Of a stretch of DNA of 44,749 nt, positions 31,730 through 39,424 are shown one piece after another (the stretch's first letter is position 1; each line of letters begins with the position of its first letter). This DNA is from an uncultured Christensenella sp. (GTDB lineage: Bacteria; Bacillota; Clostridia; Christensenellales; Borkfalkiaceae). The DNA lies in assembly GCA_910577875.1 (NCBI GenBank), contig CAJTNY010000012.1, positions 1 through 44,749 on the forward strand, written 5' to 3'. The notes beneath the pieces were generated by a model that did no database searches, had not been told where the DNA came from, and saw only the letters and a program-made list of their open reading frames with translations. The translations under genes and the position numbers were made by a program.

Positions 31730-33145
31730 ATGGACAATAAAATGCGGGTCACCGTTGATTACAATTATATGATGGCTAAATTTTTGGGTGACAAAGGCAT
31801 AAAAGATTCCGAATTGGAGACGCTTAAAGACAAGGCGGCAAAGGCATACGACTATGTTAAAGAAAATCGCGGCAGAGACGATTTGTTTATGGGGTGGACC
31901 GAACTACCTTACAATCAGAACGAAATTGTCGCGGATATTATTGAGACTGCGGAGCAGGTCAGAAAGAAATTCAAATATTTCGTAGTGCTCGGAATCGGAG
32001 GAAGCGCACTCGGTCCGATAATGGCTTTCAACGCGCTCAAACATCTTCATTATAACGAGCTTCCCGACAGCAAGAGAAACGGACCGAAATTCTATGTCGA
32101 GGACAATGTGGACCCCGTCAGAATGTCTGCACTTTTGGACGTCATCGAACCCGAAAAAACATGTTTTAACGTAATATCCAAATCGGGTGCGACAAGCGAA
32201 ACTATGGCGCAATATCTTATTATTGCCGATATTTTAAAGACAAAGGGAGTAAATCTTCCCGAAAATATGATTTTTACCACCGACGCTAACCGCGGAAATC
32301 TTATTAAAATAGATAAAAGTTTCGGCGGAGCGTTCAAAAAATACGTTTTACCCGACGGAGTAGGCGGAAGATTTTCTGAAATGTGTCCCGTCGGACTTCT
32401 GCCCGCGGCAGTTCTCGGAATAGATATTAAAGCGATGCTTGCGGGCGCGGCTTATATGGACGGACTCTGTTCTAAACCCGAAACAGATAACAATCCTGCT
32501 CTCGCGTGCGCCGTTTTACAGTATATTTCTATGAAACAGGGCAAAAATATTAATGTGCTTATGCCCTATTCTGATAATTTAAAACTTATTGCAGACTGGT
32601 ATTGCCAGTTATGGGCAGAATCTCTCGGTAAAGCTGTCGATTATGACGGAAACGTAGTAAACGCAGGAACCACTCCCGTAAAAAGTTTGGGCGTAACAGA
32701 CCAGCACTCGCAGGTACAGCTCTATATCGAAGGTCCTTACGATAAAGTGATAACTTTTATATCGGTCGGCAAATATGCTTGCGAAATGCCGATAGCTTAC
32801 GGTTGCGAAGATATTCCCGACGTCGGTTTTCTCGGCGGACACACTATGCAGGAGCTTATACAGGCTGAAAATAAAGCTACTGCTTACGCGCTTATGCGTG
32901 CCGGCAGAATGAACTATACGATAAATATGCCCGAAGTAAACGAATTTACGCTCGGTCAGCTTATGTATTTGTTGGAGTTGCAGACCGCTTACACGGGCGC
33001 ACTTTTAAATATAAATACTTTTAACCAACCCGGCGTCGAAGACGGTAAAAAAGCCACTTTCGCGTTGCTCGGCAAAAAAGGATACGAGGCGCAGAAGTCT
33101 GAAATGGCGGCTTCGCCTTCTTTCGATAAAAAGTACATAGTATAA
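31730..33145 (+). CDS. pgi: Glucose-6-phosphate isomerase
   Basis: Interconverts glucose 6-phosphate and fructose 6-phosphate. The ATG at 31730 is chosen because GGAGGAG lies just before it; the ATG at 31718 precedes that site. The 471-residue protein has the sugar-phosphate loop VLGIGGSALGP, ISKSGATSETM, GVGGRFSEMCPVGLLPA, and the catalytic His/Lys blocks (DQHSQVQLYIEGP, GVEDGKKATFALLGK). It starts a unit with the small membrane protein at 33197. Confidence 0.96.
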   Translation: MDNKMRVTVDYNYMMAKFLGDKGIKDSELETLKDKAAKAYDYVKENRGRDDLFMGWTELPYNQNEIVADIIETAEQVRKKFKYFVVLGIGGSALGPIMAFNALKHLHYNELPDSKRNGPKFYVEDNVDPVRMSALLDVIEPEKTCFNVISKSGATSETMAQYLIIADILKTKGVNLPENMIFTTDANRGNLIKIDKSFGGAFKKYVLPDGVGGRFSEMCPVGLLPAAVLGIDIKAMLAGAAYMDGLCSKPETDNNPALACAVLQYISMKQGKNINVLMPYSDNLKLIADWYCQLWAESLGKAVDYDGNVVNAGTTPVKSLGVTDQHSQVQLYIEGPYDKVITFISVGKYACEMPIAYGCEDIPDVGFLGGHTMQELIQAENKATAYALMRAGRMNYTINMPEVNEFTLGQLMYLLELQTAYTGALLNINTFNQPGVEDGKKATFALLGKKGYEAQKSEMAASPSFDKKYIV

Positions 33146-33174
33146 ACTTTGTGTTGCGCAAAGGCGTACTTTTT
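33128..33174 (+). terminator. Possible weak terminator after pgi
   Basis: A 9-bp stem AAAAAGTAC / GTACTTTTT with a 29-nt loop that spans the pgi stop, followed by aaaatt. It may only reduce transcription into the next gene. Confidence 0.35.
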
Positions 33175-33196
33175 AAAATTCATTAAGGATAAAGCA

Positions 33197-33667
33197 ATGA
33201 ATATACTTGTTGTTAATAATTTACTTGCCGCACTCGACGTGTATTTGGGTTTACTTGCGGCAATGATTGTAATTTGTGTGGTTTTTGCCATAGTCGCTCT
33301 GTTTATTCCCAAAAGCATAAAAAAGAGTAAAGAAGCGGAACCGATGCAGAATTCCGATGCAGGCGAATTATTCTTACACGAATCTTCCGCAGAACCCGAA
33401 TCTGCGGTTGACTTGAGAAACGTCTCGGACGAAGAGCAGGTCCCTACGGTTAAACAGGTTTTAGGCGATGCTGCTGACGAAGTTGCGGAAGAAGAACCTA
33501 TGGAATCGCTTCCCGTTGAAGACGACAAACCTTCTTACGGCGGTGCGGAACCTGTGCTTACGATTGAGCAGATTATAAGCGAAGCCGAAAATCGCGCCGG
33601 CGAACCGCATGTTGAACATAGACAAAACCGTCAAAATTATAATAAGAAGAAAAAACGTAAAAAATAA
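33197..33667 (+). CDS. Small membrane protein with acidic linker and basic tail
   Basis: A 156-residue protein, not recognised. The ATG at 33197 follows AAGGA by 7 nt; the in-frame start at 33149 lacks one. A membrane helix spans about 13-38 (VYLGLLAAMIVICVVFAIVALFI), then a long acidic region rich in Glu and Ala (about 50-130), and a highly basic end (NRQNYNKKKKRKK). Its position beyond pgi is unlike an operon partner. It could be a cytoplasmic linker or scaffold anchored in the membrane. Confidence 0.7.
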   Translation: MNILVVNNLLAALDVYLGLLAAMIVICVVFAIVALFIPKSIKKSKEAEPMQNSDAGELFLHESSAEPESAVDLRNVSDEEQVPTVKQVLGDAADEVAEEEPMESLPVEDDKPSYGGAEPVLTIEQIISEAENRAGEPHVEHRQNRQNYNKKKKRKK

Positions 33668-33677
33668 TAGTTTTCAG

Positions 33678-33709
33678 ATGACTGCGTATTTGTTGCGCGG
33701 TCATTTTTT
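33678..33709 (+). terminator. Terminator after the 33197 gene
   Basis: A 9-bp stem with one G-U pair (atgactgcg / cgcggtcat) with a 9-nt loop, followed by tttttt, 11 nt past the stop. Confidence 0.75.
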
Positions 33710-34041
33710 AAAGTATATTTACCGATTGGAAACTCGGACTGATATGTAGAAACTGAAAAGTCAAGACGACATTGTCGGATACTTAAGACGGCAGACTTAA
33801 AGGCGAAGGTTACATTTACATTTGAGACGAACCGCTGAATTATTTCGACATATCGGCACGCGAACAATTAACACAGGCAGGTGTTTCTTTACGCATATCG
33901 CTCGTGTTCATAGAACCGAAAGTTTTTTGTTGACGTTATCGCAACGAGGAAATTGCCGTTGACAAAATGAGTAAAAAATATTATAATTTAACAGTACTGA
34001 ATTGGGGCAGTATATAATAATATGGAAACAGGAGAATAGAA
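33710..34041. other. Intergenic stretch before the ThuA-domain lipoprotein
   Basis: No convincing gene in either direction. The only features I can support are the promoter at 33959-33987 and a long leader (about 48 nt) with AGGAG before the TTG start at 34042. The sequence between 33720 and 33950 looks like decayed or non-coding material. Confidence 0.6.
33959..33987 (+). promoter_or_regulatory. Promoter of the ThuA-domain lipoprotein
   Basis: TTGACA (33959-33964), 17-nt spacer, TATAAT (33982-33987): a perfect consensus. Transcription would start near 33994. Confidence 0.8.
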
Positions 34042-35103
34042 TTGAAGAAAATTTTTAAACTCGCGATTGTCGCCGTGTTTGCGGTAACACTTGTATTTTC
34101 CGCAGTAGGTTGCAGTAGGAAACACGCCCATAAATGGGGTGATTGGGAACGCACGGAAACTTCTCACACGAGAAAATGCAAAGTAAAAAATTGCGGAGAA
34201 ATTCAGAGCGGGAATCACAAAGACAGCGTATGCGACGAGTGCGCGGAATTCAGAGCTATCGGATTCGGTTTTGCTGATTGCATAGGATTACAAGGGGTTG
34301 ACGACGCTCACGCCGATTTTGCGTTGGAGGCTAACGAGTGGTTTACGGAAAGAGGCAAAGAACTCGGATTTATATATTATGCCGTTGATACCTATAAAAG
34401 CGGCTGGGACGATTTAACCGAAGCAAAACTCAGAGAATACGATTTGGTTGTCTTGCTTAACGACAAGCCGGGCACCGTAACGGCGCGGACAGCGTTCAGA
34501 GAATATATGGATAAAGGCGGTGCGTGTATGGCGTTTCACGCTGCAGGGTTTGCAATGTGGAACACTCCTGATACTCCGCCTACGGAATGGGACGGTTGGT
34601 TCAGCAATACTCTGCTCCGTTGCGGTGTGTACGGCAACCGCCCGCGAGGAGAGGAAGATGGCGGCGGATTCTATTGGAATACGTGGAATCCCACTTCAGA
34701 GCCTATGACGGTTGAAACGTCGGAACATTTTGCAACGGCAAATCTTGACTGCGACGAATTTATTTCCGCTCCATGCGAGTGGTATGAGTGGTATAACGAT
34801 TTATATGAAGATAAGGACACGACCGTTCTTATCAGTATGAATCCTACACCTGAAAATCCAGCGGGCGATGATAAACGTCCGGGCATGGAACATCAGGTCT
34901 GGCGCGGAGGTCGTCACCCCATTGCTTGGGCAAACAATAATTATAATATGATATATATGAACTTCGGGCATAATCTTCGGAATTATAACAACGGGGATGA
35001 GGGCAAACAGTCGAAAACTTTTAGTTCGGAAAAACAAAATCAATTTACGCTTGACGCAATGTTCGGTTTGGTCGAGGCAGGCGCGGATAAAATTAAATGG
35101 TAA
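34042..35103 (+). CDS. ThuA-domain lipoprotein
   Basis: Extracytoplasmic protein, 353 residues from a TTG at 34042, 7 nt after AGGAG (the ATG at 34021 is followed at once by a stop). The signal ends at a lipobox (SAVGC, Cys24). A Cys/His-rich segment follows (HKWGDWERTETSHTRKC, CDECAEF), of the kind seen in clostridial surface proteins and possibly zinc-binding. Residues about 90-350 are a ThuA-like glutamine-amidotransferase-fold domain (LREYDLVVLLNDKPG, GGACMAFHAAGFAMWN, RHPIAWANNNYNMIYMNFGH). ThuA-like proteins act in sugar metabolism but their reaction is poorly known. Surface location here is unusual for a domain often treated as cytoplasmic. Confidence 0.8.
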   Translation: MKKIFKLAIVAVFAVTLVFSAVGCSRKHAHKWGDWERTETSHTRKCKVKNCGEIQSGNHKDSVCDECAEFRAIGFGFADCIGLQGVDDAHADFALEANEWFTERGKELGFIYYAVDTYKSGWDDLTEAKLREYDLVVLLNDKPGTVTARTAFREYMDKGGACMAFHAAGFAMWNTPDTPPTEWDGWFSNTLLRCGVYGNRPRGEEDGGGFYWNTWNPTSEPMTVETSEHFATANLDCDEFISAPCEWYEWYNDLYEDKDTTVLISMNPTPENPAGDDKRPGMEHQVWRGGRHPIAWANNNYNMIYMNFGHNLRNYNNGDEGKQSKTFSSEKQNQFTLDAMFGLVEAGADKIKW

Positions 35104-35108
35104 AATCT

Positions 35109-35199
35109 GTTAAATTTCATATTTTTAAGGTAAATTTAACGTAAACGGTTAAAAATGAATCGTAACTTGTTGTTAAATTTTAATTATACCCGTTAAATT
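35109..35199 (+). repeat. Four GTTAAATT(T) elements upstream of the surface-protein promoter
   Basis: GTTAAATTT at 35109-35117 and 35172-35180, GTTAAATT at 35192-35199, and the inverted copy AAATTTAAC at 35132-35140 (which also makes a hairpin with the first). All four lie within 91 nt just before the promoter at 35203, so they may be binding sites. Confidence 0.55.
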
Positions 35200-35202
35200 C
35201 AG

Positions 35203-35231
35203 TTGCCAAACTATTGCCGAGAGGATATAAT
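35203..35231 (+). promoter_or_regulatory. Promoter of the transglutaminase-like surface protein
   Basis: TTGCCA (35203-35208), 17-nt spacer, TATAAT (35226-35231). Start of transcription near 35238, followed by a structured leader of about 95 nt. Confidence 0.75.
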
Positions 35232-35241
35232 ATACCAAAAT

Positions 35242-35308
35242 CGGACAGCGGAATGGAGAGAATTCTCTCCGTTTCCCGTGAGTAACACGGGAAACGAACG
35301 CTTATCCG
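35242..35308 (+). promoter_or_regulatory. Structured 5' leader (three-way junction) of the 35334 gene
   Basis: Three helices fit inside the leader. P1 pairs CGGA (35242-35245) with TCCG (35305-35308) and AGCG (35247-35250) with CGCT (35299-35302). P2 is the perfect palindrome GGAGAGAATTCTCTCC (35255-35270). P3 pairs GTTTCCCGTG (35271-35280) with CACGGGAAAC (35286-35295) around AGTAA. The AGGAGG ribosome-binding site (35323-35328) is left single-stranded. It does not match a riboswitch I recognise. Confidence 0.55.
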
Positions 35309-35333
35309 TTTTAAAAATTTGTAGGAGGATTTT

Positions 35334-38300
35334 ATGAAATCATCTACCAAACGTTTCACTTTGGCGGGTCTGTCCGCGGCGTGTGCGATTACGGTAATTA
35401 CCGGAGTCGGAATGCTCGCTCCCGCAGCTACTGTTGCAGAAGAAGTTAATGTAAATACAGATACATATTTCTATGACAACCTGGTTACTTCGGAAGGCGG
35501 AGAATATACTCTTGCCAAAAGATTTTACGAAGCAATCGCAGAAATTCACGAAAGCGGAGATTTTGCCGACGGTGTAGTACATTACGCGCTTTCCGATATT
35601 TTAACTGCCGAACAGGTTAAAACTTACGTTGAGAACGGCGATATTACAATTCCCAAGGCTTTCGGCGCGGCGCGCGATGCTTACCTTACCGACCACCCCG
35701 AACTCTTTTATATCGACTTTTATAAAATGACTATAAGTGTCGGCCGTAAGAGCGGGGCTTACGTTGCGTATATTGACAGCGGCAGAGAAGCAAACCTTTA
35801 TTATGATAACGGATTCAATACTCCCGAAGCAGTCGCGGAAGCAATCGTTAAATACGACGCGAAAGTAAACGAGATTGTTGAATTGGTTACCAAGAAACAG
35901 GAAGGGGATACGTATTCTGAAAGAGACGTATATCTTGCAAGAGAAGTAAACAGATACCTTGCCGAAAATATTTCTTACGATTATGCGGCTTTGGACGGCA
36001 AAGACGATGAAAATTTCGTTGCTGCGGCGTACATAAACACCCCTTACGGCGGTCTTGTGGAAAATAAAGCCGTCTGCGGCGGCTTCTCGACGTCGTATAA
36101 AGTAATAATGGATAAATTGGGTATACCCTGTATAACCGTAAACGGATACAGCAACCAGAAAAACGAAAAGGGTGAAGATAACGGCAACGGCGCAAGCGTT
36201 TACCATATGTGGAACTACGTTTGGCTTAAAGCTCCCGCACAAGCTTCTTCTTATTCGGCAAGAGAAGTGAGCAAGGGCGGCTGGTTCTCCGTTGACGTAA
36301 CTTGGAACAGCTCCGCAAGGTCTAAATTGAAATATGCGGTGCTCAATAGTTCTTCGGACAGCGATGTCCACGTTAACGACGGCGTTATTTCTTCGTCGAA
36401 CTACGAACTTAAATATCCCGCTCTTTCGACGCATTTATACGGCAGTACGGGTGAAACCGACGGTTTGCACAGTAACATAGATTACGTTCCCGTAGGCGAA
36501 GATAAGGATGATTTGGGCGGTTCGTTGCAGGAACTTTTCTTGTCAGTAAGTTATAACGGCAAGAGCGCAAAAACGCTTTTCGAAGAAGACGGTCTTTATC
36601 TTGCATACCGCGTGGCTGCTTATATGAATACCGCTAGCGAGAAACCGGAATACTATTCGGAAACTTCCGACGTTACCAAGGGCAATTGGGAGATTGTCTG
36701 GCAGGATTGGGTAGCGCTTGAACCGTTCAGAGAATACGGCGAATATGCTCTTGACGCGTTTGATTATTATTACAGAGATACTGGTACCGAAACGCGTATA
36801 TACGATAATACTTCCATATATTACGCACAGTTTGCGGTTTTCGATATTGAGCCCGATAAACCTTTTAAGACTCATCAGGGCGACGGGGAAGACGCGATAG
36901 AAAGAACTTTTTATTATCAGTACGAAAAGTCCACGCTCGAAGAGAATAAACCTATCGTTATAGGCGAAACCAAAGAAAACAAGGCTTACGGCACGTATAC
37001 GCCCCCTCCTTACGTGCAGAGTTCTACTCCAAACTATAAGGAAGAACAGTTTATAAACGACGGAATGCGCGACAGCAAAATTACCGATAAAGCAATTATT
37101 GCCGAAAGCAGAGCGTTTACAATCGAAGTAACGTATGACGAGCCTTTGCATATTCTCGATACAAGCAAGCCCATAGGAATTTCTTTCGTATCCGCGCATC
37201 CCAACGCACAGGAATATGCTAAGTTTTTCCCTATAAACGCTAACGGCGACTTGGTTGAATTAGTTGAAAGACCTACAAACTCTGCAAATCCTACGTTAAT
37301 TAAAAATACGCTGAGATTCAAGTTCGGTCCCAGCCTTATGTACGAACATAACCGTGAAGGATATCATTTTGTATTTACTAACATCGGTTCGGCTAAAGAA
37401 ATTGCGAGAACGGATAAAGAAACTGGCGAGTTAACTTTTACGACTTCCGATAAGTTGCCTAATCCCGTTTACTTCACGTTCGGCAGACTTTATCTGGCTT
37501 GTCCGGCGCGTTTTAACTACGACGGCAGACTTTGGGTAGATTGCTGCGCACAGCCTACGCTTATTTCCAATTCAGACCTTTCGGCTATGGATTTCAAAGA
37601 TGAAGACGGCAACAGTACATTCTCCGAGAACGAGAGAAGTCAGATGATGCTTGTCGCGGAAAAAGCTGATAATAACACCGTTAATACTATGCTCGATGAA
37701 ATCGGCGGAGATAAAGACATTAAGTTAAATAAAGACGACATCAAACATAGCGAAACTTATGATATTTCATTGCAGATTTGCGGTAAATATCCGACTATTC
37801 CGGACGGAAGTTACGTTAAAATCGCGCTTGGTTTCCCCGAAGGCTACGGTCCGCAGGACGAGGGAGTCGTGTTTAAACTTTTCCACCGAAAACACATCGA
37901 GGGAGATAAATATATTATCGAAGAGGTTCCCTGCGTAGTAACGCAGTTCGGTATCGTTGCAACGGTGACGAGCTTCTCGCCGTATATGGTTGCTGTTGTA
38001 GATGAAGAACATGCGTCGACTGATAAGACGATATTTGCAAGTATAGAAGGCAGAGGCGGAAAGCTTACGAAAGAAGACGGTCAGATTAGAACCGTCAAGA
38101 AAGGCGGAAGTTATACTTACAGTATTACGCCCGATGCAGGCTATCGGATTTATAAAGTAACTCTTAACGGCACAGACGTTACCGAACAGGTAAAAGACAA
38201 TAAGCTTAAACTCGACTATGCGAATTTACTGTACAACAACGAGCTTGAAATACAGTATATTTCCGAAGTTGCTGCTCAGCGTTATGCAAGCAACGACATC

Positions 38301-38531
38301 GAAAAGGTCGACCCTGTAAAGGTAATTGTCAGCACGGACGGCAAGGCTGAAATCGCTAAAAACGGCGACGAACTCGCAATCAACAAAATACAGCCTAAAA
38401 CTTCCAATACCACTACGATAATTATCTGTGTTGTAGTTTCGGCTGTGGCGATAATTGCGGCTGCTGCAGTTGCGGTAGTAATAGTAAAAAGACGTAAATT
38501 AGCAGAAGTCGAAGACGACGAAGACTATTAA
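35334..38531 (+). CDS. Large transglutaminase-like surface protein with C-terminal membrane anchor
   Basis: Envelope protein of 1,065 residues. A signal sequence (1-36, ending APAATVAEE) leads into an outer part. The cysteine-protease/transglutaminase core is at about 190-325 with a triad Cys248 (KAVCGGFSTSYK), His291 (VYHMWNYVWL) and Asp321 (GWFSVDVTWN). Several beta-rich segments follow (about 590-700 and 790-900), then a repeat-like segment (RTVKKGGSYTYSITPDAGYRIYKVTLNG) near 920-960. A membrane helix (about 1023-1050, IIICVVVSAVAIIAAAAVAVVIV) and an acidic tail (EVEDDEDY) end the protein. No LPxTG signal is seen, so it is held by the helix, not by sortase. Role in wall modification or adhesion is inferred. 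Confidence 0.85.
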   Translation: MKSSTKRFTLAGLSAACAITVITGVGMLAPAATVAEEVNVNTDTYFYDNLVTSEGGEYTLAKRFYEAIAEIHESGDFADGVVHYALSDILTAEQVKTYVENGDITIPKAFGAARDAYLTDHPELFYIDFYKMTISVGRKSGAYVAYIDSGREANLYYDNGFNTPEAVAEAIVKYDAKVNEIVELVTKKQEGDTYSERDVYLAREVNRYLAENISYDYAALDGKDDENFVAAAYINTPYGGLVENKAVCGGFSTSYKVIMDKLGIPCITVNGYSNQKNEKGEDNGNGASVYHMWNYVWLKAPAQASSYSAREVSKGGWFSVDVTWNSSARSKLKYAVLNSSSDSDVHVNDGVISSSNYELKYPALSTHLYGSTGETDGLHSNIDYVPVGEDKDDLGGSLQELFLSVSYNGKSAKTLFEEDGLYLAYRVAAYMNTASEKPEYYSETSDVTKGNWEIVWQDWVALEPFREYGEYALDAFDYYYRDTGTETRIYDNTSIYYAQFAVFDIEPDKPFKTHQGDGEDAIERTFYYQYEKSTLEENKPIVIGETKENKAYGTYTPPPYVQSSTPNYKEEQFINDGMRDSKITDKAIIAESRAFTIEVTYDEPLHILDTSKPIGISFVSAHPNAQEYAKFFPINANGDLVELVERPTNSANPTLIKNTLRFKFGPSLMYEHNREGYHFVFTNIGSAKEIARTDKETGELTFTTSDKLPNPVYFTFGRLYLACPARFNYDGRLWVDCCAQPTLISNSDLSAMDFKDEDGNSTFSENERSQMMLVAEKADNNTVNTMLDEIGGDKDIKLNKDDIKHSETYDISLQICGKYPTIPDGSYVKIALGFPEGYGPQDEGVVFKLFHRKHIEGDKYIIEEVPCVVTQFGIVATVTSFSPYMVAVVDEEHASTDKTIFASIEGRGGKLTKEDGQIRTVKKGGSYTYSITPDAGYRIYKVTLNGTDVTEQVKDNKLKLDYANLLYNNELEIQYISEVAAQRYASNDIEKVDPVKVIVSTDGKAEIAKNGDELAINKIQPKTSNTTTIIICVVVSAVAIIAAAAVAVVIVKRRKLAEVEDDEDY

Positions 38532-38549
38532 TAATCAATTGTAAAAATC

Positions 38550-38582
38550 ATAATACCCGCGTTCAATGAACGCGGGTATTAT
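38550..38582 (+). terminator. Terminator of the surface-protein gene
   Basis: A 16-bp perfect stem (ataatacccgcgttca and its complement) with a tight loop, followed by tgatttttt, 18 nt past the stop. Confidence 0.85.
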
Positions 38583-38631
38583 TGATTTTTTAAGAAAGTA
38601 AAATATGCGGGCTTTCGCAACCGATAAGGAA

Positions 38632-38668
38632 AATAATAATCCACCTGCGTAGCGGGTGGATTATTATT
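38632..38668. repeat. Inverted repeat at the edge of the island
   Basis: A 14-bp perfect stem (aataataatccacc / ggtggattattatt) with a 9-nt loop, not followed by a T tract. It sits at the switch from housekeeping to accessory genes and may be a second terminator or part of an insertion boundary. Confidence 0.5.
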
Positions 38669-38711
38669 GGTGACCCGTATTCAGTCTTATTCGAATAAGA
38701 AAAATTAATCG

Positions 38712-39227
38712 TTAGCTTGTTTGTGTTTCAAAAAAATCTGAAATTAGATTTACGGCAAACCACGCATCTCTAATAAGTAAATCATCTATGACTATTGATG
38801 AGTCTAACATTCGTTTCATTAAGCTACGTTTATTTAAGCCAACATGAAAATGAGTATATGAATTTCTAATTCTTCTTAACTCATCTAATTTTTCTGCAAA
38901 ATCGTCAGAAATAATTTTGTTTGTCTTGCATTCATCAAGAATTTTTGCAAAACTTGCCTCCGCTATTTCATCTTCACCTTGCATACAAAAAGCCGAAGAT
39001 AACGTATGTTCAAAAAATATCTGGACTAAACATATACAGGACAAAAAATTACCATTTATATAGGCATTAGGAATTTCCGATATTGCAAAAGACGCGGAAA
39101 AACCGCCAAATAATAATAAATCTACGTCTCGTTTCCAAAGGTAAAGTGATTTTATTTCTTTCAGCCTTTCTAATCTAAATTTGAACGATTCCTTATCTGC
39201 TATTAGCAAATCTTTTGCAATACTCAT
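38712..39227 (-). CDS. Helical protein with a HEPN-like RxxxxH motif
   Basis: A 171-residue, mostly helical protein, not recognised by family. Residues 118-128 (RRIRNSYTHFH) contain R121-N-S-Y-T-H126, the Rx4H spacing of HEPN ribonucleases, after a charged helix EKLDELRRI. The whole length fits a single HEPN-like domain (also DUF4145- or MAE_28990-like). An AGAGG ribosome-binding site precedes the ATG. It is divergent from the methyltransferase operon and close to a restriction gene, so it may be an accessory toxin or defence effector. HEPN is an inference from one motif; catalysis is not established. Confidence 0.55.
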   Translation of the reverse strand: MSIAKDLLIADKESFKFRLERLKEIKSLYLWKRDVDLLLFGGFSASFAISEIPNAYINGNFLSCICLVQIFFEHTLSSAFCMQGEDEIAEASFAKILDECKTNKIISDDFAEKLDELRRIRNSYTHFHVGLNKRSLMKRMLDSSIVIDDLLIRDAWFAVNLISDFFETQTS

Positions 39228-39365
39228 TTTTACCTCTTATTTCTTTTAATCAAGTTTAACATAAGATTATCCAGAAATCAATTTAACTTAAATATAAAAA
39301 ATAGTTGGTTAAAACAATCGGATGATAAGATAAAGAAATAATTTAAAGATGTTTCTAACATATAC

Positions 39366-39394
39366 TTTACTGATTTAAAAAGAAATGGTATTAT
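39366..39394 (+). promoter_or_regulatory. Promoter of the methyltransferase operon
   Basis: TTTACT (39366-39371), 17-nt spacer, TATTAT (39389-39394). The leader from about 39401 contains a 5-codon ORF (ATGAGTAACAATTTTAG at 39400-39416) just before the methyltransferase start. Confidence 0.55.
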
Positions 39395-39424
39395 ATATAT
39401 GAGTAACAATTTTAGGTTATTTTT

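Noticed and set aside
33720..33950. Possible degraded gene fragments on both strands upstream of the ThuA lipoprotein
   Set aside because: All frames are short and broken, and none gives a recognisable family stretch.
38632..38668. Inverted repeat considered as an insertion-sequence end
   Set aside because: No transposase and no matching second copy in the window; a simple hairpin explains it.
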